A DNA stretch of 6,793 nucleotides, from contig PXSU01000168.1 of the NCBI GenBank assembly GCA_003022745.1, positions 1-6,793 of the forward strand, written 5' to 3'. The stretch is from Halobacteriales archaeon SW_9_67_25 (lineage in GTDB: Archaea; Halobacteriota; Halobacteria; Halobacteriales; Haloarculaceae). Under the pieces are notes generated by a model, which did no database searches, had not been told where the DNA came from, and saw only the letters and a program-made list of their open reading frames with translations. Numbering within the stretch: position 1 is the first letter of the stretch; the number at the start of each line of letters is the position of its first letter. The position numbers and the translations under genes are program-made. Shown in pieces: positions 1 through 5,467 of this stretch.

Positions 1-846
1 GCGGGCGTCGAACACGTCGCGGTCGCGACGCCCCCGGCCGAGGAGTTGAACCCCGCCACCCTGGCGGCCATCGAGGTGGCCGGTGCCGACGCCGTCTACC
101 AGACCGGCGGCGCACAGGCCATTGCGGCGCTTGCCTACGGCACCGAGACCGTCGCCGCGACTGACGTCGTCGTCGGGCCCGGCAACCGGTGGGTCACAGC
201 CGCCAAGGCCGCGGTCAGGGGCGACGTCGAGATCGACTTCCTCGCGGGGCCGAGCGAACTCCTCGTGGTGGCGGACGACACCGCCGACCCGGAACTCGTC
301 GCGGCCGACATGCTCGCCCAGGCCGAACACGACACCGACGCCTCGGTGGTGGCGGTGACCGACGACGAAGAGACGGCTCGGGCCATCGTCGACGAGATCG
401 ACAGACAGATCGACGACCGTGAGCGCAGCGAGGTCATCGAGGGCGCGCTCGAGAGCGACGCCAGCGGCGTGTTCCTCGCGCGGTCGATGAGCGAGGCGGC
501 GCTGTTCGCCGAGGAGTACGCCGCCGAGCACCTCGCAATCGTCGCTGACGAGGACGAGGCGTTGCTCGACCGCATCGACAGCGCCGGGTCGGCGTTCCTG
601 GGGCACTACTCACCGGTCGCCGCAGGCGACTACGCCAGCGGCCCCAACCACGTGCTCCCGACGGGCGGACAGGCACGCCTCGTCGGCGGGCTCTCGGTGG
701 ACACCTTCCTCCGGTCGACGACCGTCCAGCGCATCTCCGAGGCTGGCCTCGGGGAGTTGCGCGAGACGATTACGACGCTGGCCCGCGCGGAGGGACTGGA
801 GGCCCACGCCGAGAGCGTCGAGCGGCGGTTCTCCGATGACGGCTGA
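1..846 (+). CDS. hisD: Histidinol dehydrogenase, 3' part (5' end outside window)
   Basis: HisD catalyses the last two steps of histidine biosynthesis, the NAD-dependent oxidation of L-histidinol to L-histidine. The open frame runs from base 1 to a TGA with 281 residues and no start, so the gene is cut by the window edge; comparison with the E. coli enzyme suggests about 150 N-terminal residues are missing. In visible numbering, the motifs are GGAQAIAALAYG (41-52), GPGN (59-62), DFLAGPSE, the zinc ligands Q107 and H110 in AQAEHD, the catalytic pair E176-H177 in AEHLA, the zinc ligand D210 in GDYASGPNH, and the last zinc ligand H269. The spacings H177-D210 (33) and D210-H269 (59) match those of E. 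coli HisD, so the active site is intact. An internal TTG at 46 is not the true start. The next gene lies 181 nt downstream and shares no evident pathway. Confidence 0.97.
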   Translation, partial: AGVEHVAVATPPAEELNPATLAAIEVAGADAVYQTGGAQAIAALAYGTETVAATDVVVGPGNRWVTAAKAAVRGDVEIDFLAGPSELLVVADDTADPELVAADMLAQAEHDTDASVVAVTDDEETARAIVDEIDRQIDDRERSEVIEGALESDASGVFLARSMSEAALFAEEYAAEHLAIVADEDEALLDRIDSAGSAFLGHYSPVAAGDYASGPNHVLPTGGQARLVGGLSVDTFLRSTTVQRISEAGLGELRETITTLARAEGLEAHAESVERRFSDDG

Positions 847-925
847 TACTGCCGGCTATAAACACGTGAGCGATTTCGATTCCACGGGAGGGCGAATATC
901 TTCACGGAGTCATAGCCGGCAGTAT
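846..925. repeat. Perfect 14-bp inverted repeat with 52-nt spacer after hisD
   Basis: The arms atactgccggctat (846-859) and atagccggcagtat (912-925) are exact reverse complements. The left arm begins on the last base of the hisD stop codon. As RNA the arms could pair into a 14-bp stem with a large loop, so a 3'-UTR structure or processing site for hisD is possible. As DNA it could be a pair of inward-facing protein sites, or the ends of a very small non-autonomous element, though I see no target-site duplication and no T-run after it. The function is unknown; only the repeat itself is certain. Confidence 0.8.
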
Positions 926-996
926 GAGACACCACGCCTCCGGCAAATCTGCCTGTCAACCCCGAGCTAGTGCGGGATACCCCGCCAGTGGCAAAG

Positions 997-1003
997 TGTT
1001 AAC
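997..1003 (+). promoter_or_regulatory. Weak TATA-like box for the IscA-type gene
   Basis: The sequence tgttaac is centred 28 nt before the ATG at 1028, where the TATA box of a leaderless haloarchaeal transcript would sit. It is a poor match to the consensus, so the call rests mainly on position and on the absence of any Shine-Dalgarno sequence. Confidence 0.3.
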
Positions 1004-1027
1004 AGCGTGGGCCACGTCGGCGGAAAC

Positions 1028-1411
1028 ATGAGCACCAGCCAGGAACAGTCGAACTCCGGCGAGGGCGAGCCGGAGGGAGCCGCCGTCGCCGTCACGGAGC
1101 GGGCCGCAGAGGAGGCCCTGGCCCTGATGGACAGCGAGGGGATGGACACCGACGTCGGTGGTCTGCGGCTGTTCGTCCAGCAGGGGGGCTGTGCCGGCCT
1201 CTCGTATGGCATGCGCTTCGACCACGAACCCGACGAGGAGGACACAATCACCGACCACCACGGGCTGCGCGTGTTCGTTGACCCGGCGAGCATGAACTAC
1301 ATCGAGGGCTCGCGGCTGGCCTACGAGGGTGGCCTCCAGGGCGCTGGCTTCCACGTCGAGAACCCAAACGTCGTCAGCGAGTGTGGCTGCGGCGAGAGTT
1401 TCCGGACCTGA
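1028..1411 (+). CDS. A-type iron-sulfur cluster carrier, IscA/HesB/ErpA family
   Basis: This family of small cytoplasmic proteins accepts Fe-S clusters (or iron) and passes them to apoproteins. The product is 127 residues. The three conserved cysteines are present: C55 in QQGGCAGLSYG and C119/C121 in the C-terminal ECGCGESF motif, with 63 residues between C55 and C119, as expected for the C-x63-65-CGC signature. The first 20 residues are an acidic, low-complexity extension common on haloarchaeal proteins. I chose the ATG at 1028 (MSTSQEQ) over the upstream GTG at 1007 because the extra seven residues would lie outside the family core and a weak TATA-like box fits the ATG. The gene stands alone on its strand and its stop is 27 nt from the stop of the convergent PLP-enzyme gene. 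The specific subtype (IscA, ErpA or SufA) cannot be decided from sequence alone. Confidence 0.93.
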   Translation: MSTSQEQSNSGEGEPEGAAVAVTERAAEEALALMDSEGMDTDVGGLRLFVQQGGCAGLSYGMRFDHEPDEEDTITDHHGLRVFVDPASMNYIEGSRLAYEGGLQGAGFHVENPNVVSECGCGESFRT

Positions 1412-1438
1412 CGCAGTACCCTCCCGGCCGAGTGCTTC

Positions 1439-2518
1439 TCACGCTTTCAGTCCGCTTCCAGTGAGCGCGACGACCACGTCGTCGTCCGGCCCGACGAGCC
1501 CGCGCTCGCGGAGTTCGGGGAGCGCAGCCGGTCCGGTGGCACAGGTCGGTTCGACCGAGACGCCAGCGCGGTCGAGACGGTCGGACACCTCCTCGGTCGC
1601 GGACTGGTCGACGGCCACCGCGTCGCCGCCGCTTTGCTCGATGGCCGCCAGAAGCTGTTCGCGGCGGGCCGGCTCAGTGATCTGGATGCCGTCTGCGGCC
1701 TCATTGCCGCCGGCGGCAGCCGCCTCACCCTGGCGGGCAGCGACCAGCGGGGCCGTGCCGGCCGCCTGGACGCCGACGAGTCGCGGCACCGCGTCAGTCC
1801 AGCCCGCCGCCTGCAGGGCGCGAAAGCCCCGGTAGGCCCCAAGCAGGAGCGTTCCGTGCCCGACCGGCGTCACGACGACATCCGGGACGGACCACTCGCG
1901 CTGGGCCGCGATCTCCATGGCGATGGTGGCGGTCCCGGCGAAGAAGGCGGGCTGCCAGGCGTGGCTGGCGTACCATCCCTCGCCAGCCGCGACGGCTTCG
2001 TGGCAGGCGGCCGTGACGGCCTCGCGGTCGCCCTCGACCCGGACCAGATCGGCACCAGTCCGTTCGATGGCCTGTAGTTTCGCCGGTTTGGCGTCGGCGG
2101 GCGCGTAGACGGTAGCGTCGAGGCCCGCCCGTGCGGCGTAGGTAGCGATGGCGTGGCCGGCGTTGCCCGAGGAGTCCTCGACGAGGCGGTCGACGCCCAG
2201 TTCCAGCGCCTGCGAGACGGTCGTGGCCGCGCCGCGGTCCTTGAAACTCCCTGTCGGGAACAGGTAGTCCAGCTTGAATTGGGCGTCCCACTCCGGTGCG
2301 TCGACCAGCGGCGTCCAGCCCTCGCCCAGCGTGACGCCCCGCGAGACGGGCAGGACATCCTCGAAGGCCCAGAGGCCGCGGTCGCGGTCCAGTTCGGGTG
2401 GGGCGGTGTCGGCCGGTGCCGATGAATCCGCGAAATCCAGCGCGTGCCCGCACTCGCAGCGCCAGGGTGCCCCGGCCGTCTCGGAGTACCCCCGACCACA
2501 GGACCAACAGCGATACAT
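1439..2518 (-). CDS. Threonine synthase family PLP enzyme with N-terminal zinc ribbon
   Basis: This is a fold-type II PLP enzyme of 359 residues, most like archaeal threonine synthases, which convert O-phospho-L-homoserine to L-threonine. An N-terminal zinc-ribbon-like segment carries C4, C7, C21 and C23. Then come EGWTPL (66-71), the PLP Schiff-base lysine K93 in PTGSFKDRGA, the Asn loop SSGNAGHA (116-123), a phosphate-binding loop PVGHGT (218-223) where archaeal threonine synthases often have PVGNAGN, and the C-terminal TGSGLK (353-358). The catalytic apparatus looks intact. I took the ATG at 2518 (MYRCWSCG) because it puts the zinc ribbon at the very N terminus; the longer frame back to 2671 runs into the neighbouring GNAT gene. 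The start is 47 nt below the GNAT stop on the same strand with no good TATA box between, so co-transcription is likely. Haloarchaea often carry several threonine-synthase paralogues, so the substrate is unproven; another amino-acid beta- or gamma-replacement or lyase activity is possible. Confidence 0.88.
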   Translation of the reverse strand: MYRCWSCGRGYSETAGAPWRCECGHALDFADSSAPADTAPPELDRDRGLWAFEDVLPVSRGVTLGEGWTPLVDAPEWDAQFKLDYLFPTGSFKDRGAATTVSQALELGVDRLVEDSSGNAGHAIATYAARAGLDATVYAPADAKPAKLQAIERTGADLVRVEGDREAVTAACHEAVAAGEGWYASHAWQPAFFAGTATIAMEIAAQREWSVPDVVVTPVGHGTLLLGAYRGFRALQAAGWTDAVPRLVGVQAAGTAPLVAARQGEAAAAGGNEAADGIQITEPARREQLLAAIEQSGGDAVAVDQSATEEVSDRLDRAGVSVEPTCATGPAALPELRERGLVGPDDDVVVALTGSGLKA

Positions 2519-2565
2519 ACCCGCTCGTCGGGCCGGCGTCCAATCAGTCTGGCGTCCGGGGGTGA

Positions 2566-2997
2566 CTACCACTCTTTCTTGAACGTGTAGCAGAACTTCT
2601 CCATGTCGAGTTTGTCCTCGTAGAACCGGTGGGCGTCCTCGCGCCAGCGGCCCGATTCGAGCGTCACGCACTCGCAGTCGCGGTCTAGCGCCCAGTCTTC
2701 GAGAAACGCCATCAATCGCTCGCCGTGGCCCTCCGAACGACGACCGGCGCGGGTGACGAGGTCGTACACGAAGAGGTGACGGCCGTTGTAGAAGTTCGTC
2801 CGGACGCCGGCGCCGGCAACGGCGACCATCTCGTCGGCGGTGACCACCGCGAACAGGTGGTAGCCCTCCTCGCGCATCTCTTGGAGGCGTTCGAGGTACC
2901 CCGTCTCGGAGAGGTCCTCCCGGAGTTGGCTCACCACGGGATAGGCGTCACGCCACTCTGACTCGGTCGTCAACTCGCGGATTTCGGTCGTCGTCAT
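2566..2997 (-). CDS. GNAT family N-acetyltransferase
   Basis: The 143-residue product is a single GNAT domain, the fold that transfers an acetyl group from acetyl-CoA to an amine. Beta-4 is HLFVYDLVT (74-82), followed by the acetyl-CoA pyrophosphate loop R86-R-S-E-G-H-G92 (the R/Q-x-x-G-x-G/A type motif) and helix alpha-3. The C-terminal half has LESGRWREDAHRFYEDKLDM (113-132), the motif B pattern in which R/A-H-x-F-Y precedes the last strand. The substrate cannot be inferred; relatives act on small molecules, polyamines or protein N termini. The ATG at 2997 is supported by a TATA box 27 nt upstream; the open frame continuing back to 4107 is a high-GC artefact overlapping three other genes. 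The gene is first in a probable two-gene unit with the downstream PLP enzyme. Confidence 0.9.
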   Translation of the reverse strand: MTTTEIRELTTESEWRDAYPVVSQLREDLSETGYLERLQEMREEGYHLFAVVTADEMVAVAGAGVRTNFYNGRHLFVYDLVTRAGRRSEGHGERLMAFLEDWALDRDCECVTLESGRWREDAHRFYEDKLDMEKFCYTFKKEW

Positions 2998-3021
2998 ACC
3001 GGAACGGTGTCGCCACCGTGG

Positions 3022-3027
3022 ATATAG
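3022..3027 (-). promoter_or_regulatory. TATA box for the GNAT/PLP-enzyme unit
   Basis: On the minus strand the sequence reads CTATAT within an AT-rich block (aactatatc). Its centre is about 27 nt before the ATG at 2997, the classic spacing for a leaderless haloarchaeal transcript. It is among the clearest promoter signals in the window. Confidence 0.65.
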
Positions 3028-3135
3028 TTCGGGGGTAGCCTCGCCGGAGCAACGACTGGCTTCGTCTCGTTGCCCGGATTGCTGGCACTGCAACACCGGT
3101 CGTGGGTTTGTTCTCCGGTGCGACGAAATCCAGCC

Positions 3136-3417
3136 ATGTCGGAGATCACAGTCACGACGACGGACGGCATCGACGGACGCGGAGTAACCGAGTATCGGGG
3201 TGTCGTCTCCGGCGAGGCTGTCATCGGCGCGAACGTCGTCAGCGACATCGCGGCCGGCATCCGGGACGTCGTCAGCGGGCGCAGTGAGTCCTACGAGAAG
3301 CGAATCGAGTCGGGTCGCGACGAGGCGATCGCGGACATCCGTGTCGAGCCAGCCGTTTCGGGATGGAGCGAGCGACGCGAGCGAGAGCCCCGAAACGGCT
3401 GGAGCGCAAGCGTTTAA
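3136..3417 (+). CDS. YbjQ/UPF0145 heavy-metal-binding-domain protein, C-terminally truncated (possible pseudogene)
   Basis: The product from the ATG at 3136 is 93 residues. Residues 1-68 match the N-terminal half of the YbjQ/UPF0145 family well: VTTTDGIDGRGVTEYRGVVS (6-25), GEAVIGANVVSDI (27-39), then RDVVSGRSESYEK and the helix ending REEAIADI-like (here RDEAIADI). Family members are usually about 105 residues and continue with a Gly-Ala-Asp-Ala-Val-Val-Gly-Val strand and a final beta hairpin. Those are absent here. Instead the frame reads through a GC-rich palindrome (3349-3402), giving an Arg/Glu-rich tail, and stops at a TAA. I see no trace of the missing half in another frame before the next gene. 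The protein is probably a remnant, though the intact frame means a short product could still be made. The role of the family is poorly understood. It is divergent from the GNAT gene; only a weak TATA-like tttgtt (3107-3112) precedes it. Confidence 0.8.
   Translation: MSEITVTTTDGIDGRGVTEYRGVVSGEAVIGANVVSDIAAGIRDVVSGRSESYEKRIESGRDEAIADIRVEPAVSGWSERREREPRNGWSASV
3349..3402. repeat. Palindromic element: 14-bp perfect stem, 26-nt purine-rich loop
   Basis: The arms ccagccgtttcggg (3349-3362) and cccgaaacggctgg (3389-3402) are exact reverse complements. The loop between them is built of repeated GAGCGA/GCGAGC-type units, a composition I associate with dispersed palindromic elements of haloarchaeal genomes. 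It lies exactly where the YbjQ homology is lost. It could form an RNA hairpin that ends or stabilises the ybjQ transcript, or it may be an inserted repeat that truncated the gene. Confidence 0.8.
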
Positions 3418-3418
3418 T
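3413..3418 (+). promoter_or_regulatory. TATA box for the TRAM-domain gene
   Basis: The sequence TTTAAT is centred about 26 nt before the ATG at 3442 and fits the haloarchaeal TTTAWA-like box for a leaderless transcript. It contains the TAA stop codon of the truncated ybjQ frame (3415-3417). Confidence 0.6.
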
Positions 3419-3441
3419 TCGCGCCCGGAGTATAGCGGTCC

Positions 3442-3897
3442 ATGCCGGACTGTCCACTCGCGGACGAGTGCCCCAGCTTTTCCGAGCGGATCGAAGGGAT
3501 GGGGTGCCAGCACTACGGCGACCGCGGTGGCGCCGAGTGGTGCAACCACTACAACCAGCCCATCGAGGACCTCAAGTCCCAGCCCGTAAAGCCCGGCGAG
3601 GAGATCGTCGTCGAGATCGAGGACATCCACGAGAGCGGCGCCGGCGTCGGCCGTACCGAGGACGGCTTCATCGTCATGGTCGACGGCGTCCTGCCACCGG
3701 CCCGGGCCCGCGTCGAAATCACCAACGTCCGATCGAACCACGCCCGCGCCGAGGAACTCGAACGTCTCCCCGACGCGGATGGAGACGAGGAGGACGACGA
3801 GACGGCCGAAACGCCCGAGAGCGACGAGGCAGACGACGAGGCAGACGACGAGGACACCCCGCAACTGGGCAGCCGCGACAACTTCTGGGGCGCCTGA
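3442..3897 (+). CDS. TRAM-domain RNA-binding protein with N-terminal Cys cluster
   Basis: The 151-residue protein has three parts. Residues 1-40 hold four cysteines, C4, C10, C22 and C34, with H24 and H36 close by, an arrangement that could bind zinc or an Fe-S cluster. Residues 50-109 are a TRAM domain, a small beta-barrel that binds RNA: PGEEIVVEIEDIHESGAGVG (51-70), then a DGFIVMVDGVLP strand-turn and VEITNVRSNHARAEEL. Residues 110-140 are an Asp/Glu-rich linker with a 12-bp tandem repeat, followed by a C-terminal peptide GSRDNFWGA. Free-standing archaeal TRAM proteins are known as RNA chaperones and this one probably acts on RNA in the cytoplasm; the metal site is inference. The ATG is supported by the TATA box 26 nt upstream and by the Cys cluster beginning at residue 4. 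It could instead be a tRNA- or rRNA-modification partner, since TRAM also occurs in such enzymes, but no catalytic domain is present. Confidence 0.92.
   Translation: MPDCPLADECPSFSERIEGMGCQHYGDRGGAEWCNHYNQPIEDLKSQPVKPGEEIVVEIEDIHESGAGVGRTEDGFIVMVDGVLPPARARVEITNVRSNHARAEELERLPDADGDEEDDETAETPESDEADDEADDEDTPQLGSRDNFWGA
3823..3852 (+). repeat. 12-bp tandem repeat in the acidic linker of the TRAM gene
   Basis: The unit gacgaggcagac occurs twice in a row (3823-3846) followed by a half unit, encoding repeated D-E-A-D residues. The length is a multiple of three, so copy-number changes would lengthen or shorten the linker without a frameshift. Confidence 0.75.
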
Positions 3898-3934
3898 CCT
3901 GCGACTCGCGGACTGTCGGCCCCGGTAGCGACTG

Positions 3935-3940
3935 TTTTTT
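3935..3940 (+). promoter_or_regulatory. T-tract: TRAM terminator and/or SDR promoter element
   Basis: A run of six T lies 38 nt after the TRAM stop codon and is centred about 28 nt before the SDR ATG at 3966. Poly-T runs terminate archaeal transcription, and the position also suits a TATA-like element. Sequence alone cannot separate the two roles. Confidence 0.4.
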
Positions 3941-3965
3941 GCGTTCGACGCTCGACACTCCGGGC

Positions 3966-4751
3966 ATGGACCTGGCACTCGACGGGAACGCAGCCCTGTG
4001 TACCGCAGCTTCGAGCGGCCTCGGCCTGGCGAGTGCGACGGCACTCGCACGCGGGGGCGCCGACGTGGCCGTCTGTGGCCGGACGGAGGCACACCTCGAG
4101 GAGGCACGCGAACAGTTGCGCGCTGCCGGCACGGGCGACGTGCTGGCCGTCGAGGCTGACATCACCGACCCGGACCACGTCGCCGCGTTCGTCGAGGAAA
4201 CCGTCGAGACCTTCGGCGGTCTCGACCACGTCGTCACGAGCGCCGGCGGCCCACCCAGCGGCCCCTTCCTCGACCAGGCCGACCGCGACTGGTACGCGGC
4301 CTACGACATGCTCGTGATGAGTGCCGTCTGGACGCTCCGGGAGGCCCACCCACACCTCGTCGACTCCGGGGCCGGGAGTATCGTCGCCATCACCTCGCGG
4401 TCGGTCCGGGAGGTCATCGATGGGCTGGTGCTCTCGAACGCCGTCAGGCGGACGGTTATCGGTCTCGTCAAGACGGTTGCCCGGGAGTTCGCTCCCGAGG
4501 TGCGGGCCAACGCCGTCCTGCCCGGCGCCCACGAGACGGGCCGCATCGAGGACCTCATCGAGGCGGCCGTCGGGCGCGGCGAGTACGCCGACTACGAGGC
4601 CGGCTACGAGGACTGGGCGAGCGACGTCCCCCTGGGTCGGATCGGCGACCCCGCGGAGTTGGGTGACGTGGTCGCCTTCCTGGCCAGTCCGTGCGCGAGT
4701 TACGTCACCGGCGCCGCGGTGCCCGTCGACGGCGGGTCGACGCGGAGCTAA
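3966..4751 (+). CDS. SDR family oxidoreductase with atypical active site
   Basis: The 261-residue protein is a classical-length short-chain dehydrogenase/reductase with a Rossmann fold. The cofactor motif reads T13-A-A-S-S-G18-L-G20, with Ala where the usual first Gly of TGxxxGIG stands. GRT (38-40) after beta-2 puts an Arg where NADP-preferring members often have one. EADITD (63-68) contains the adenine-contact Asp; the NNAG position reads T91-S-A-G94-G. ITSRS (142-146) supplies the catalytic-serine region, but where YxxxK is expected the protein has S157-N-A-V-R161, so Tyr and Lys are replaced by Ser and Arg. The rest is family-like: LVKTVAREFAP, the ANAVLPG segment after beta-6, and the C-terminal YVTGAAVPVDGGST. 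SDRs with an LSNxxR-type sequence form a recognisable divergent group often annotated as 3-oxoacyl-ACP-reductase-like. The substrate is unknown. The start at 3966 fits the family N terminus. The stop overlaps the stop of the convergent gene by four bases. Confidence 0.92.
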   Translation: MDLALDGNAALCTAASSGLGLASATALARGGADVAVCGRTEAHLEEAREQLRAAGTGDVLAVEADITDPDHVAAFVEETVETFGGLDHVVTSAGGPPSGPFLDQADRDWYAAYDMLVMSAVWTLREAHPHLVDSGAGSIVAITSRSVREVIDGLVLSNAVRRTVIGLVKTVAREFAPEVRANAVLPGAHETGRIEDLIEAAVGRGEYADYEAGYEDWASDVPLGRIGDPAELGDVVAFLASPCASYVTGAAVPVDGGSTRS

Positions 4752-5362
4752 CAGACGGGTTTGGGATTGACACCCAGCGCCTCCAGCGTCTCGAAGTACT
4801 CGTCGTAGGCTGCGCCGACCGCCCCGCTCGCTGCGGCCGTCGCCGTCTCCCAGTCTTCGTCCTCGTCGTCACAGGCACGCTCCAGTGCGGCCACAGCGTT
4901 CTCCCTGGTCGCCTCGTAGTCGTCGCCGAAGCCACGGAAGAGGCTCGCAGTCTGCGGGTCGGCCTGCCCGGTAAAGAAGCCCGAACACTGGCTGGCTTTC
5001 TTCTCGGCGACGAGCGTCCACCCGACCACGCCGCCTAGGCGCTCGATGGCCGTCTCGTATCCGGCAACCGCGTCGACGACCGCGGGCGACTCGCCGGGGT
5101 CGTGGGCGTCAAGTTCACCCGCGATGGACTCGTAGTGGTCGCGCTCGCTTTCGGCGGCGGTCGCGAAGGCGCCGTCGACGTCCTTGCCGGCCCAGCCCTC
5201 GAAGGTCGCCGCAGCGGTGTGGGCCGCGTCCGCGGCGGCCGAGAGCACGGTTTCGGGCTCCAGTTCCCCCTCCGTGTCTGCGTACAGCGACTTCGAGGAG
5301 CCGAGCCGCGAGAGTTCTGTCCTGTTGTCCTCCCGTACCGTCTCGACGAGATTCGCGCTCAT
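4748..5362 (-). CDS. Conserved-looking helical protein, possibly rubrerythrin/ferritin-like
   Basis: The 204-residue product is acidic and almost wholly helical by composition, without a signal peptide or membrane segment. Helices appear around 1-20, 37-58, 63-84, 94-122, 137-166 and 170-197. An E73-R-D-H76 (ExxH) motif in the second long helix, with Glu in the others (E55 in TFEGWA, E103, E120), resembles a four-helix ferritin-like di-iron arrangement. A striking central block, GGVVGWTLVAEKKAS followed by GFFTGQADPQTAS (110-140), and the C-terminal end LGVNPKPVC with a terminal Cys look conserved rather than random. I recall similar haloarchaeal proteins annotated variously as rubrerythrin-family or antitermination proteins, but neither role can be shown here, and the four Cys of a rubredoxin domain are missing. 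The ATG at 5362 is chosen because the upstream extension is low-complexity and runs into the divergent gene's promoter. A weak CATACAA box (5388-5394) lies 29 nt upstream. Confidence 0.85.
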   Translation of the reverse strand: MSANLVETVREDNRTELSRLGSSKSLYADTEGELEPETVLSAAADAAHTAAATFEGWAGKDVDGAFATAAESERDHYESIAGELDAHDPGESPAVVDAVAGYETAIERLGGVVGWTLVAEKKASQCSGFFTGQADPQTASLFRGFGDDYEATRENAVAALERACDDEDEDWETATAAASGAVGAAYDEYFETLEALGVNPKPVC

Positions 5363-5387
5363 GTCCGTCCCATCGGTTGCAGGTGGC

Positions 5388-5394
5388 TTGTATG
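5388..5394 (-). promoter_or_regulatory. Weak TATA-like box for the helical-protein gene
   Basis: Minus-strand CATACAA is centred 29 nt before the ATG at 5362. Position is right but the match is modest. It shares the 105-nt divergent spacer with the promoter of the membrane-protein gene. Confidence 0.35.
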
Positions 5395-5432
5395 CGTCGG
5401 GATGTCGACGTGCCGTGTGGGCTACCCCCAGT

Positions 5433-5440
5433 TTTACTAT
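5433..5440 (+). promoter_or_regulatory. TATA-like box for the DUF5658-type gene
   Basis: The sequence tttactat stands out from GC-rich surroundings and is centred about 31 nt before the ATG at 5468, giving a leader of only a few bases. It faces the divergent helical-protein gene, so the two promoters occupy one short spacer. Confidence 0.5.
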
Positions 5441-5467
5441 CCCCGCGTTCCTCCTGTCCACCGTCCG

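Noticed and set aside
971..986. A small hairpin gcggg-atac-cccgc upstream of the IscA-type gene as a terminator or riboswitch.
   Set aside because: Only a 5-bp stem with no T-run or wider conserved structure; expected often by chance at this GC content.
924..1031. A 35-codon frame from the ATG at 924 whose TGA overlaps the IscA-type ATG (ATGA).
   Set aside because: It begins inside the inverted repeat, is neither acidic nor like any known leader peptide, and uses a rare TTA codon. The ATGA overlap is probably chance.
1439..2671. A longer 410-residue version of the PLP enzyme starting at 2671.
   Set aside because: The extra residues are basic and overlap the GNAT coding region; the zinc ribbon fits a start at 2518.
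2566..4107. A 513-residue minus-strand open frame suggesting a GNAT fused to a long N-terminal region.
   Set aside because: Only the last 143 residues are family-like. The rest lies antisense to the ybjQ, TRAM and SDR genes and is a typical stop-poor high-GC shadow; a TATA box also places the start at 2997.
3363..4751. A 462-residue plus-strand frame suggesting an N-terminal extension of the SDR.
   Set aside because: The extension is an Arg-rich out-of-frame reading of the TRAM gene. The SDR N terminus begins naturally at 3966.
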